From Dyadobacter pollutisoli (GTDB lineage Bacteria > Bacteroidota > Bacteroidia > Cytophagales > Spirosomataceae), in contig NZ_CP112998.1 in assembly GCF_026625565.1 (NCBI RefSeq), forward strand, positions 5,210,501 to 5,274,500: DNA of 64,000 nucleotides. Direction: 5' to 3'. Within the stretch, counting starts at the first letter, position 1, and each line of letters opens with the position of its first letter. The position numbers and the translations under genes were made by a program. Shown here in pieces: positions 8,738-17,495 of this stretch. Under the pieces are notes generated by a model. The model searched no databases. It saw nothing but the letters and a program-made list of their open reading frames with translations, and was not told the origin of the DNA.

Positions 8738-10129
8738 ATGAAAATCAACAAGCTAAAAATCATATTATTAGCTGGCCTCGTCGCGGGCATATCTCCCGCT
8801 TTTGCACAGCACGAACACCACCAGCAGCCTGCCAAGGACACTACCCAACATGAGATGCAGGACATGAAAGGAATGGGTCACGAGGGTATGGATCAACAAA
8901 CGATGCAACATGGCGCGTCGCAGATGACGCACAGCTTTTCCCTGAGCCTCCCCATGACGCGTAATGGCTCGGGTACAGGCTGGCAACCGGATGCAACGCC
9001 TCTATATGCATACATGAAGCACGGGAACAAGTGGAATTATATGTTGCATGGGAGCATTTACCTGCGTTACACAGCACAGAATTTTAACAATGACGGCAGA
9101 ATGGGCTCATCTGCAAAATTTAGTGTGCCCAATTGGTTTATGGGAATGGCACAGCGGCAGGTAGGCAAAAACGGTCTTTTGAATGTCAGGGCGATGGTTT
9201 CCCTCGACAGATTGTTTGACGGAGGAGCAGGGTATCCATTACTTTTCCAATCCGGAGAAAGCTGGAAAGGTGAGCCACTCATCAATCGCCAGCATCCGCA
9301 CGACCTTATTTCCGAATTGTCGGTGGCTTATACCCAACGGCTTTCCGAGAAAATTGATGTGAGTATTTACGCCGGTTATCCGGGCGAGCCTGCTCTCGGC
9401 CCTACCGCATTTATGCACAGAATGTCTGCATTCAATAACCCCGATGCCGTTTTGGGCCACCATTGGCAGGATGCTACCCACATTACATTCGGGGTAGTAA
9501 CGGCGGGTGTCCGCTACGGCAAGTTCAAACTGGAAGCTTCCACATTCACAGGCCGCGAGCCGGACGAAAACCGTTTTGATTTTGACAAGCCACGCTTTGA
9601 TTCATATAGCTACCGGCTGCTTTTCAATCCTTCCGCAAATTGGGCTTTGCAGGTGAGCAGAGGATTTATCAACAGCCCCGAACCATTGGAACCCGACGAA
9701 GATGTAACGCGAACCACGGCCTCGGTCCAGCATTCGGCCAATTTGAATGGTGAAAACAAATGGATTTCCTCAACAGCCGTGTGGGGACTGAACAACGCCG
9801 GAGGTCACCACAAAGAGAACTCATTGCTGCTGGAAACCAATGTCCAGCTCAATAAATGGGCTGTTTATGGCCGGTACGAGTGGGTTCAAAAAAGCAGTGC
9901 CGAACTGGGACTGACCTGGTATGATGTGATCCCGAAAGAACGGTTTCCAATATCGTTGTTTTCGGTGGGCGTCAACCGGCAGATCGCCTCATTTGGCAGC
10001 ACACTATTACAGGCTGGCGGACAAATCGGGGTATATGCCGTTGATAAGTACCTGGAATCGCCGTATGGAAAATCACCACTCTCAGGCCAGGTATATCTAC
10101 GGCTGACTCCCGCATTGATGAAAATGTAG
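8738..10129 (+). CDS. Outer-membrane beta-barrel-like protein with His/Met-rich N-terminus
   Basis: 463 residues with signal peptide MKINKLKIILLAGLVAGISP. The first 50 mature residues are a His/Met array (HEHHQQ, MQDMKGMGHEGM, MQHGASQMTH), typical of copper- or silver-binding tails. The rest has alternating hydrophobic/aromatic strands (YRLLFNPSANWALQVSRG, VYGRYEWVQKSS, VYLRLTPAL) expected of an outer-membrane barrel. The function is not established; a role in metal sequestration or efflux through the outer membrane is inferred from the N-terminus and from its place at the end of the metal cluster. I recognise no named family with certainty. Confidence 0.7.
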   Translation: MKINKLKIILLAGLVAGISPAFAQHEHHQQPAKDTTQHEMQDMKGMGHEGMDQQTMQHGASQMTHSFSLSLPMTRNGSGTGWQPDATPLYAYMKHGNKWNYMLHGSIYLRYTAQNFNNDGRMGSSAKFSVPNWFMGMAQRQVGKNGLLNVRAMVSLDRLFDGGAGYPLLFQSGESWKGEPLINRQHPHDLISELSVAYTQRLSEKIDVSIYAGYPGEPALGPTAFMHRMSAFNNPDAVLGHHWQDATHITFGVVTAGVRYGKFKLEASTFTGREPDENRFDFDKPRFDSYSYRLLFNPSANWALQVSRGFINSPEPLEPDEDVTRTTASVQHSANLNGENKWISSTAVWGLNNAGGHHKENSLLLETNVQLNKWAVYGRYEWVQKSSAELGLTWYDVIPKERFPISLFSVGVNRQIASFGSTLLQAGGQIGVYAVDKYLESPYGKSPLSGQVYLRLTPALMKM

Positions 10130-10183
10130 CCCACAAACCACGGCTTTTTCGTAGTTTTGGGCCTCATTAAAACGCACCTCCTC

Positions 10184-10927
10184 GTGGCCTGGTACCATAC
10201 TTATTTCAAAGGACTCCCCCAACTTGCCTGGAAATTGCACCAGGACGAAGAATATACCGAATACGAAGTAGATTTTCTTCGGGATGTGTTGGAACTAGGT
10301 CCGGAAAGCAAGGTACTGGACATGCTGGCTGGTTATGGCAGACATGCTTTGCCGCTTGCCGAAGGAGGATGTGCTATGACTTGTATTGACATTTCGGCAG
10401 AATATTGTGAGGAATTACAGACCATTGCGCAGAAAAAGCACCTTCCGGTCACTGTAATCAACGCGGATGTGGTAAACTATGACTTTTCTGATCAGGATTT
10501 TGATGCGTCTTACTGCTTTGGGAATAGTTTCAGTTTTTTCCCACGTCGGGATATGCAGCAATTTATTGGAAAAATGGCTAATGCGGTAAAGCAAGGTGGC
10601 CACGTCGCGATTCATACTGAGAATTTAGCAGAAAGTATCCTGACCAATTTTCAGGCACGAAACTGGATGCCCGTCAAAGACGACATTATTTATCTTGCCG
10701 AAAACGAATATTTCCCGCAGGAAGGCTACATTGAAGCTGAACAAACCTTTATCGCCGGTTCAGAAAAAGTGACCCATACGGTTCGTCAGCACATTTACTC
10801 CCTGTCGGAGCTGTGTTTTATGTTTGAAAACGCAGGACTGGAAGTTGTGGGTACTTTTGGAAATCTGGAAGCTGACCCATTCACTTTGGGCGACGAGCAG
10901 CTTTATCTTGTTGCCCGCAAACTGTAA
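10184..10927 (+). CDS. Class I SAM-dependent methyltransferase
   Basis: A Rossmann-fold methyltransferase with motif I VLDMLAGYGRHALPLAEGG, the acidic loop CIDIS, and VINADVVNYDF. Family members begin with a W-Y-x-x-Y-F segment; AWYHTYFKGLPQLAW matches from GTG 10184, so I chose that start (247 residues). A TTG at 10157 would add nine residues. The substrate is unknown; related proteins methylate small molecules. Its stop at 10925-10927 directly abuts the stop of the convergent YeeE/YedE gene, leaving no intergenic base. Confidence 0.75.
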   Translation: MAWYHTYFKGLPQLAWKLHQDEEYTEYEVDFLRDVLELGPESKVLDMLAGYGRHALPLAEGGCAMTCIDISAEYCEELQTIAQKKHLPVTVINADVVNYDFSDQDFDASYCFGNSFSFFPRRDMQQFIGKMANAVKQGGHVAIHTENLAESILTNFQARNWMPVKDDIIYLAENEYFPQEGYIEAEQTFIAGSEKVTHTVRQHIYSLSELCFMFENAGLEVVGTFGNLEADPFTLGDEQLYLVARKL

Positions 10928-11449
10928 TCAATGCGGGAGCCGTGATCGTAGCAAACCATAAGTCCACGTTCCGCCGATTGCACTAAGCAATGTGATGATA
11001 ACCACCAGGTAGCCACTTCCGATCTGCGCAAAAAGTGGTCCCGGACACGCGCCCGTGATCGCCCAGCCGATCCCGAAAAGAACGCCCCCATAAATCTGTC
11101 CTTTATTAAAGGCTTTATCAACAATGTGTACCTGCTCGCCGGACAATGTCTTGATTCCGAATCTTTTGATCAATTGAATGGAGACGAGTCCGGTCACTAC
11201 AGCCGAACCTATGACGCCGTACATATGAAAGGAATCAAGGCGGAACATTTCCTGGATACGAAACCATGAAACGATTTCGGCTTTTACAAAAACGATCCCA
11301 AAAAGTACTCCTACGATCAGGTATTTGATGTTGGCAACAAATCCTTCCGAGGTAGCCTGTTGATTGGCGCCATCAGAACCGTCGGCCAGCATGAGATCAG
11401 CGTGGCTTGATTTGTGTTTCTGAGATGAGCGGTTTTTTATATTTTCCAT
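10928..11449 (-). CDS. YeeE/YedE-type sulfur-compound transporter subunit (DUF6691-like half)
   Basis: About 173 residues with several membrane helices after a charged N-terminal tail. The hallmark motif GIGWAITGACPGPLFAQIGSG carries the conserved cysteine seen in YeeE/YedE (TsuA-type) thiosulfate or sulfur-compound transporters. It is one half of a split transporter; the partner at 11470-12045 lies immediately upstream, 20 bp away. The start is ATG 11449 (MENIKN); the reading frame is open further upstream but would overlap the partner gene. Downstream of a persulfide-dioxygenase-like gene, it probably moves reduced sulfur. Confidence 0.82.
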   Translation of the reverse strand: MENIKNRSSQKHKSSHADLMLADGSDGANQQATSEGFVANIKYLIVGVLFGIVFVKAEIVSWFRIQEMFRLDSFHMYGVIGSAVVTGLVSIQLIKRFGIKTLSGEQVHIVDKAFNKGQIYGGVLFGIGWAITGACPGPLFAQIGSGYLVVIITLLSAIGGTWTYGLLRSRLPH

Positions 11450-11469
11450 TGTTGAGTGATATTCAAATG

Positions 11470-12045
11470 TTATTGTGCAAGTTTCAGCAAAAAAGGCAGT
11501 AGCAAATGCGTACATGCAAAGCCGCCGATCATAAAGCTAATCGTAGCTACCAGGGAAGGCCATTGCAAGTTAGAAAGCCCCATGATGGCATGTCCCGACG
11601 TGCAACCTCCTGCATACCTCGTTCCGAAACCGACCAGAAAACCTCCTAACACGAAGAAAATGAAGCCTTTCGCTGAGAAAATATTCACTGTCGAAAAAAT
11701 ATCCATCGGCATCAGGCCAGAAAAATCTGTGATTCCAAAAGCCGACAATGTATTCTGGGTCGATTCTGAGATGACAATGGCATTGGGATTTGCCAGAAAA
11801 AAATTGGCCAGAAACCCTCCTATCGTAATTCCTGCTACAAAGAACAGGTTCCAGGATTCTTTTTTCCAATCATATTTAAAGAACGAAATATTAGCAGGTA
11901 TCACTGCGGCACAAATGTGTTTCAGCGAGGAAGAAATGCCAAATGACTTATTGCCAAGCAGCAACAGGATCGGAACAGTTAGCCCGATCAGCGGCCCTGC
12001 CACATACCACGGCCAGGGCTTCTTTATCAATTCAAGGATTTCCAT
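11470..12045 (-). CDS. YeeE/YedE-type sulfur-compound transporter subunit
   Basis: 191 residues, mostly hydrophobic, with about four to five membrane segments. The signature GTRYAGGCTSGHAIMGLS contains the conserved cysteine of the YeeE/YedE family thought to relay thiosulfate or sulfide-derived sulfur. Together with the next gene it makes up one complete transporter. This pair is often found with metallo-beta-lactamase/rhodanese proteins, as here at 12747-14138. The intervening VapBC pair is on the same strand. Confidence 0.82.
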   Translation of the reverse strand: MEILELIKKPWPWYVAGPLIGLTVPILLLLGNKSFGISSSLKHICAAVIPANISFFKYDWKKESWNLFFVAGITIGGFLANFFLANPNAIVISESTQNTLSAFGITDFSGLMPMDIFSTVNIFSAKGFIFFVLGGFLVGFGTRYAGGCTSGHAIMGLSNLQWPSLVATISFMIGGFACTHLLLPFLLKLAQ

Positions 12046-12144
12046 ATTTTCAATACAATATCTATCGAATTAATAGTGTTTTCAAAAATAACAATTCGTG
12101 ACTGATCAAAATTCAGTTGGAGTACTAATTATAGTTTCTTGGGA

Positions 12145-12507
12145 TTAAATAATTTTCAATTTGGGGATACCTTCGAAATCCTTTTCATTATCAGTTACTA
12201 ATGTAAATCCATTAGCCAATGCCGTAGCGGCAATAATAGCATCGGGCGTTTTGATTTTTCTCCCTTTGCGGATACTCACGCAAACATTCACAATTTCGGT
12301 ATCGAGGTTGAAAATAGAGCTATCAGTTATAAAGTCTTTGATCAGCTGATTTTTATTGGAGTTCCAAGTGAGAAGTTCAATTTGACTAATGATTGAAAGA
12401 TTGGGAACCGCATTAATTACGTTGTCAAGAAAAGTCATCCCTGCATCAGGCAAACTTCCGGACAAGTAGTGCGAAACTGCATTGGTATCAACTAAATATT
12501 CTTCCAT
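12145..12507 (-). CDS. vapC: PIN-domain ribonuclease toxin (VapC-like)
   Basis: 120 residues, the usual PIN toxin length. The acidic quartet is visible: D7 in YLVDTNAVSHY, E44 in SQIELLTW, D89 in IKTPDAIIAATA and D106 in LVTDNEKDF. The enzyme is expected to cleave RNA (often initiator tRNA or rRNA) using Mg2+. The start overlaps the 3' end of the antitoxin gene by 16 bp, as usual for translationally coupled toxin-antitoxin pairs. It lies between sulfur-metabolism genes and looks like an inserted module. Confidence 0.88.
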   Translation of the reverse strand: MEEYLVDTNAVSHYLSGSLPDAGMTFLDNVINAVPNLSIISQIELLTWNSNKNQLIKDFITDSSIFNLDTEIVNVCVSIRKGRKIKTPDAIIAATALANGFTLVTDNEKDFEGIPKLKII

Positions 12508-12701
12508 TCATCGCGACTCTCGCCGATATGCCTACTTAAATCATGACTCTCCTCCTTGGAAAGCACACCTCTATATTTCTCAGAAAGCTTTTTACTATCA
12601 CTTTCAGTACTATCATGCAACCTGATAATATTCATTTCTTCTAAGTCCCTGAGTAGCCGTAAAGCGTTTTTGTGAGTTAGTTCAACGACAAGAGTTTCCA
12701 T
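12492..12701 (-). CDS. vapB: VapB-like antitoxin
   Basis: 69 residues. It begins METLVVELTHKNALRLLRDLEEMNIIRL, a form common to Bacteroidota antitoxins paired with PIN toxins, and ends with a helical acidic/basic tail likely to wrap the toxin. It should neutralise VapC and repress the shared promoter. It overlaps the toxin start by 16 bp. The call rests mainly on the pairing and the conserved N-terminus. Confidence 0.8.
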   Translation of the reverse strand: METLVVELTHKNALRLLRDLEEMNIIRLHDSTESDSKKLSEKYRGVLSKEESHDLSRHIGESRDEWKNI

Positions 12702-12746
12702 AGTTAAAAGCTTTATTTGACCAAGCTACAAAAAATATTCCTCAAC

Positions 12747-14138
12747 TTAAACCCCTTCTAAAACAGGGACATTGGTTTTGGAAACTGCGCCGAAACCTCC
12801 TTCAATATTTATAACGTCGTCAACGCCACGCGATTTTAGTATCGAGGCTGCAATCATGGACCGGTAACCTCCTGCGCAATGGATGTACAAGGTTTTGTCT
12901 TTGGGGAACTCGGCCATGAGATCATTGATATAATCCAAAGGCAGGTTTCTGGCTGTTTCAATGTGCCCCGAAGCAAATTCGTCAGGTTTTCTTACATCAA
13001 TAACTTCCAGTTTCCCGGATTGGAATTTCTCAGCAAAGTCGGTAGCGGATACAGATGTTACCGAGTCCATTTCCTTGCCCGACGCCAGCCAGGTCTCGAA
13101 ACCACCATTCAAATAACCAATGGTATGGTCATAGCCAACCCTGGCCAGCCGCGTCACTACTTCCTCCTCTTTGCCCGGCTCGGTGACAATGAGCAAATCC
13201 TGTTTCAGATCGGGAATAAGCGCGCCGACCCATGGAGCAAACCCACCTTGGATACCGATGTTAACAGAATTAGGAATAAAACCCTTGGCAAACTCAGACG
13301 GGTCTCTGGTATCCAATATCAAAGCTCCTGTATTATTGGCTTTTGCTTCAAATGCTTCCGCCGATAACGCCTGATCACCACGTTCAAGCACATCGTCGAT
13401 ACTTTCGTAGCCATCCCTGTTCATTTTTACATTCTCAGGAAAATAGTGCGGTGGCTCTGGTAAGCCTGCTGTTACTTCGCCGATAAATTCCTCTTTGGAC
13501 ATATCGCCTCGTAGCGCGTAATTGAACATCTTTTGGTTACCTAATGTATCCGATGTTTCCTTGCTCATATTTTTCCCGCATGCCGAGCCAGCGCCATGGG
13601 CCGGGTACACGATCACATCATTGGGCAAAGGCATGATCTTCGTACGCAGGCTGTCGTACAACATTCCCGCCAGATCTTCCATTGTCAGATCACTTTTTTG
13701 TGCCAGGTCCGGCCTGCCTACATCTCCTATAAACAATGTATCGCCACTGAAAAGCGCAGTGGGTTTATTGTTTTCATCAAAAAGCAAATAACTGGTAGAT
13801 TCCAGCGTGTGACCCGGTGTATGCAATGCCTTAATCCTAATATCTCCTAAATGAAATACTTCACCATCGTTGGCAATGTGCGCTTTAAAAGCAGTATTGG
13901 CATTGGGCCCATAAACGATACCTGCACCGGTTTTCTCTGACAGGTCGAGGTGACCGGATACAAAATCCGCATGAAAATGGGTTTCAAAAACATACTTGAT
14001 CTTCGCACCGATCTTGTCGGCCTTTTGAATGTACGGCTGCACCTCGCGAAGAGGGTCAATCACCGCAGCTTCTCCATTGGAAACTATAAAATAGGCTCCC
14101 TGCGCCAGGCATCCGGTATATATTTGTTCTATTTTCAT
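12747..14138 (-). CDS. MBL-fold hydrolase with two rhodanese domains (persulfide dioxygenase-like)
   Basis: 463 residues. The N-terminal metallo-beta-lactamase domain (1-240) has H54-F-H56-A-D58 and H63, the metal-binding motif of ETHE1-type persulfide dioxygenases and glyoxalase II. Two rhodanese domains follow. The second has an active-site cysteine, C421 in YIHCAGGYRS. In the first, the matching position (LLIVTEPGKEE) lacks cysteine, so that domain is probably structural. The likely role is oxidising glutathione- or other low-molecular-weight persulfides and transferring sulfur. The YeeE/YedE pair downstream supports a sulfur-detoxification function. Confidence 0.88.
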   Translation of the reverse strand: MKIEQIYTGCLAQGAYFIVSNGEAAVIDPLREVQPYIQKADKIGAKIKYVFETHFHADFVSGHLDLSEKTGAGIVYGPNANTAFKAHIANDGEVFHLGDIRIKALHTPGHTLESTSYLLFDENNKPTALFSGDTLFIGDVGRPDLAQKSDLTMEDLAGMLYDSLRTKIMPLPNDVIVYPAHGAGSACGKNMSKETSDTLGNQKMFNYALRGDMSKEEFIGEVTAGLPEPPHYFPENVKMNRDGYESIDDVLERGDQALSAEAFEAKANNTGALILDTRDPSEFAKGFIPNSVNIGIQGGFAPWVGALIPDLKQDLLIVTEPGKEEEVVTRLARVGYDHTIGYLNGGFETWLASGKEMDSVTSVSATDFAEKFQSGKLEVIDVRKPDEFASGHIETARNLPLDYINDLMAEFPKDKTLYIHCAGGYRSMIAASILKSRGVDDVINIEGGFGAVSKTNVPVLEGV

Positions 14139-14367
14139 GCGGACTATTTACAACTTGTTAACCTTAAACCAATGGAAAACCATTTTTGTTTCTCCCGATC
14201 ACGTCGGGATTGTCAATAGTGGTCCTTGTTGCCAGGGAATGTCACTTTACCTCATGACAAACCTTGACAACTTCATAACGACCATGAAGACTCTCCTGAC
14301 CAGGCCGGAAAGATGCCTGATTATGCTTATTAACTTCATGATTTAAAAACTGCTTCATTAAGAAACG

Positions 14368-15753
14368 CTACACTTTTACAGCCTTCCAACCACCCAATCT
14401 GAACCGCCAGATGCCTAGCATTGCCAGCGCGGATTCGGCGATGGGCACTGCGGCAAAAACACCGATCGGGCCCAGATCGAGGATAACGGCAAGCACATAC
14501 GCAGAAGGAATCTGGATCATCCAGAAACAGATCAGGTTTAGTACGGTAGGTGTTTTGGTATCTCCAGCACCATTAAGCGACTGAATTACCACCATTCCGT
14601 ATGCGTAAAAACCATATCCCAGGCACAGTACCCGCAGCGCTGTTTTACCAGTTTCCACGACCTGCACATTGGTACTAAACCAACCAATGATCGTTTCGGC
14701 ACCGATAAACATAAAAACCGACAAGCCTAAAAGAAACACCAGGTTATAAGACGCACATTTCCAGACGGATGCTTCCGCCCGCTCCGGTTTCCCGGCCCCC
14801 AGATTTTGTCCGACAAGTGTTGCGGCTGCATTCGCCAACCCCCACGCGGGTAGCAGTGTGAACATGATCACACGGATCGCGATCGTGTAACCCGCCACCA
14901 CATCACTACCGAATTCGGATAGAATCCTCGTCAGGAAAATCCAGCTCGCCGAACCGATCAGGAACTGTACTGTACCGCCGGTAGCTACTTTGACGATTGT
15001 GGCAATGGTCTCAGGATCAGGACGCAAATCCTCCCAGACTAGCCCCAGCATTTTGTTGACCTTTGTCAGAGAAAACAGCTGATAACCGACACCGATGGTC
15101 CGTCCTGTGGCCGTGGCCAATGCTGCACCTGTTACTCCCAGTTCAGGAAAAGGCCCGACGCCGAATATCAGTATTGGCCCCAGGATCATATTGATGCCAT
15201 TAGCCACCATCAGCGAACGCATGGCGGTCGCAGCCGAACCGGCACCCCGTAAAGCACCACTTAATGAGTAAAGTAAAACGACTACCGGACTGCTCAGAAA
15301 CTGAATCCTGGCGAAGGTCGTACCGGTTGCAATTACCTTATCGTCAGCACCCATCAGGCGAAGGATATCTCCTGCAAAAAATGACCCAATGCTGGCCACA
15401 ACAGACGAAACCACCAGCGAGATCAAAATAACCTGCCCGATTGCCTGCCTGGCCTGAGCTGTGTTACCTTCCCCGATCCTGCGTGCAATGGTCGCAGTAG
15501 CGGCAGTACTCAGCCCGATGGCCACGGAATAAACCAATGTAATGACTGACTCGGTAAGGCCGACTGTTGCCACAGCCTCGGTACTGACTTTTGAAACGAA
15601 AAAAATGTCAACGACAGCGAATAATGACTCCATTACCATTTCCAGGATCATGGGAACGGAAAGTAAAAATATAGCACGGTTGATGCTTCCTTCGGTAAAA
15701 CTTTCTTCGGAGCCACGAATAGCCTGACGAAGTAGTTGAAACCACTTTTTCAT
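14368..15753 (-). CDS. MATE-family efflux transporter
   Basis: 461 residues from ATG 15753 (MKKWFQLL), with about twelve membrane segments in two homologous halves. Typical MATE features are SVPMILEMVMESLFAVVDIFF in the first helix, GAGSAATAMR, GAALATATGR and LVGQNLGAGKPERAE. It exports drugs or cationic compounds by sodium or proton antiport; the substrate is unknown. A reasonable Bacteroidota promoter lies upstream on the same strand at 15897-15929. Divergent from hflX. Confidence 0.9.
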   Translation of the reverse strand: MKKWFQLLRQAIRGSEESFTEGSINRAIFLLSVPMILEMVMESLFAVVDIFFVSKVSTEAVATVGLTESVITLVYSVAIGLSTAATATIARRIGEGNTAQARQAIGQVILISLVVSSVVASIGSFFAGDILRLMGADDKVIATGTTFARIQFLSSPVVVLLYSLSGALRGAGSAATAMRSLMVANGINMILGPILIFGVGPFPELGVTGAALATATGRTIGVGYQLFSLTKVNKMLGLVWEDLRPDPETIATIVKVATGGTVQFLIGSASWIFLTRILSEFGSDVVAGYTIAIRVIMFTLLPAWGLANAAATLVGQNLGAGKPERAEASVWKCASYNLVFLLGLSVFMFIGAETIIGWFSTNVQVVETGKTALRVLCLGYGFYAYGMVVIQSLNGAGDTKTPTVLNLICFWMIQIPSAYVLAVILDLGPIGVFAAVPIAESALAMLGIWRFRLGGWKAVKV

Positions 15754-16082
15754 GGATGATAATAAATTGAAATGAATAATAGCAATAATGCGACTCAAAA
15801 AGAGCCACAGTAAAATGTCCCGAAAGAGGACTTGAAATGGGAACCGGTTAAAATATTAACCGAGTATGAAGAGCAGCATAGGCTTTTGAATTTGGGCAAA
15901 TATACAAAACTGTCTTTCTAATATTCAAACAAAAAAATGGATTTATTGTCAGGTAAACGTAACTTCACGGATTCGGCCCGTGAACTTTTGCTGCCGGCAA
16001 ACCGTTGCCAGTCTACTCTTTCGGCTTACATCGGCACAAAAATCCGTTCGCGGCCGGAAGTTCAGAAACAAAAAATTTGTGC
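15754..16082. other. Divergent intergenic region between the MATE gene and hflX
   Basis: 329 bases without a convincing gene. It holds the MATE promoter candidate (15897-15929, minus strand). The hflX side (15930-16082) shows an AT-rich stretch with no exact consensus promoter. An open extension of the hflX frame to a TTG at 16005 has no resemblance to the HflX N-terminus. Confidence 0.5.
15897..15929 (-). promoter_or_regulatory. Candidate Bacteroidota sigma-A promoter for the MATE gene
   Basis: On the minus strand, TATATTTG (complement of 15897-15904) matches the -7 consensus TAnnTTTG exactly. TTTG (complement of 15926-15929) stands 21 bp upstream as the -33 element. Transcription would start near 15890, about 135 bases before the ATG. 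Confidence 0.5.
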
Positions 16083-17318
16083 ATGATTGATAAAAAGAAG
16101 TTATACTCCACGGCTGAAAAGCAGGAAACAGCCGTATTGGTAGCAGTAAGTACCCAAAAACAACCTGCTGAAAAAACACGGGAGTACCTGGAAGAACTGG
16201 CGTTTCTGGCGACCACATTGGGCGTTGAAACTGTTAAGACTTTTACCCAAAATCTGGAACGTGCCGACATCCGTACTTACACCGGAAAGGGCAAGCTGGA
16301 AGAAATAATGATATATGTGACCGCCAATCCGGTCGATATGATCATTTATGATGATGACTTGTCGCCTTCTCAGGTGAGGAACCTGGAGGCCGTTTTCAAG
16401 GACATTAAAGTGATTGACCGCAGCCTTCTGATCCTGTCGATTTTTGCTATGCGGGCACAGACGGCCCAATCGAAATTGCAGGTAGAACTGGCACAGTACC
16501 AATATATGTACCCAAGACTGACCAGGCTCTGGACTCACTTAAGTCGCCAGTCGGGCGCGGGTGTGGGTATGCGCGGACCTGGTGAAACGGAATTGGAAAC
16601 GGATAGGCGGATTGTAAAAGACCGCATTGCCTTCCTGAAAGAAAAACTTGAAAAGGTTGACCGTCAGAGTACTACGCGAAGAAAAGAAAGAGACCGACTG
16701 GTACGTGTCGCCATTGTAGGTTATACCAATGTGGGTAAATCAACGCTGATGCGCAGCTTGTCCAAGGCAGATGTTTTTGCTGAAAATAAACTGTTCGCTA
16801 CCGTTGATTCCACGGTAAGGAAGGTCAACATGGAGAATGTCCCTTTCCTGCTCACCGATACCGTTGGATTCATCCGCAAGCTGCCTACCACATTGATCGA
16901 GTCATTTAAATCGACATTGGACGAGGTTCGAGAGGCTGATATTTTAGTACATGTGGTTGACATTTCGCATCCGTTGTTTGAAGAGCACCTGGATGTGGTG
17001 AACAAGACATTGGAAGAAATCGGCGCGGCGAATAAGCCTTCCATTCTGGTTTTCAACAAGATAGACCTTTACAAACCGTCTTACAATGATGAACATCTGG
17101 ACGAAGAGCCGGAACAATCGTCTGAAAGTACATTAGAGCAGTTGAAAAAGAGCTATATCGCCGATAAAGCCGAGCGTGTAGTGTTTATTTCAGCTGAGAA
17201 AAAGGAAAATGTCGACGAGTTAAAGAATACATTGTTTTCACTGGTGAAGGAGAAACACTTTTCAATTTATCCGAACTGGCTTGATTTGGGGTATACTGCT
17301 GTACAATCAGAAGAATAA
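16083..17318 (+). CDS. hflX: GTPase HflX
   Basis: 411 residues from ATG 16083 (MIDKKKLYST). HflX is a ribosome-associated GTPase that splits stalled or hibernating 70S ribosomes. The N-terminal HflX domain includes YTGKGKLEEI and DDDLSPSQVRNLE. The Gly-rich linker SGAGVGMRGPGETELETDRR is intact. The G domain has G1 GYTNVGKST (from residue 213), G3 DTVGF and G4 NKID, followed by a C-terminal segment. All catalytic motifs are present. It is followed by the tRNA-Arg array. Confidence 0.95.
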   Translation: MIDKKKLYSTAEKQETAVLVAVSTQKQPAEKTREYLEELAFLATTLGVETVKTFTQNLERADIRTYTGKGKLEEIMIYVTANPVDMIIYDDDLSPSQVRNLEAVFKDIKVIDRSLLILSIFAMRAQTAQSKLQVELAQYQYMYPRLTRLWTHLSRQSGAGVGMRGPGETELETDRRIVKDRIAFLKEKLEKVDRQSTTRRKERDRLVRVAIVGYTNVGKSTLMRSLSKADVFAENKLFATVDSTVRKVNMENVPFLLTDTVGFIRKLPTTLIESFKSTLDEVREADILVHVVDISHPLFEEHLDVVNKTLEEIGAANKPSILVFNKIDLYKPSYNDEHLDEEPEQSSESTLEQLKKSYIADKAERVVFISAEKKENVDELKNTLFSLVKEKHFSIYPNWLDLGYTAVQSEE

Positions 17319-17321
17319 GAG

Positions 17322-17353
17322 TTTGTAATTCAAATGATTTTTTGCGAGTTTTG
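17322..17353 (+). promoter_or_regulatory. Candidate promoter for the tRNA-Arg array
   Basis: TTTG at 17322-17325 and GAGTTTTG at 17346-17353, 20 bp apart, resemble the Bacteroidota -33/-7 pair, with one base off the -7 consensus. The predicted start is about 17360, just before the first tRNA-like copy at 17364, which suggests that the array is transcribed from here. Confidence 0.4.
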
Positions 17354-17363
17354 CACCCCGATT

Positions 17364-17473
17364 GACTGCGTAGTTCAACGGATCGCCGCGCGATAGGAGT
17401 TTGTCGAGTGCGACTCCAACTAAACTCTAGATATGGGTCCGGGGTCGCGTTCGACCGATTCACGTCGCGGTCA
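17364..17473 (+). pseudogene. tRNA-Arg(CCT)-like copy expanded by three hairpin-forming insertions
   Basis: This 110-base copy keeps both acceptor strands (GACTGCG and CGCGGTC plus A) and flanking tRNA sequence nearly identical to the intact gene at 17496. It carries extra segments in the D arm (ATCGC-CGC-GCGAT hairpin), the anticodon loop (GTCG-AGTG-CGAC hairpin) and the T arm (GGTCG-CGTT-CGACC hairpin). The anticodon is disrupted, so it cannot work as an ordinary tRNA. It is the copy nearest the promoter. Whether the insertions are removed from RNA is unknown. Confidence 0.7.
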
Positions 17474-17495
17474 CAGGGCAGAATATAAATTGAAC

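Noticed and set aside
11456..12073. 205-codon plus-strand open frame across the YeeE/YedE gene
   Set aside because: It lies opposite a well-supported membrane protein with the conserved AGGCTSGH motif; the plus-strand translation lacks family features.
14139..14367. Small plus-strand open frame between the MBL/rhodanese and MATE genes
   Set aside because: 69 codons with no recognisable features, lying in the region expected to hold the promoter of the minus-strand MBL gene.
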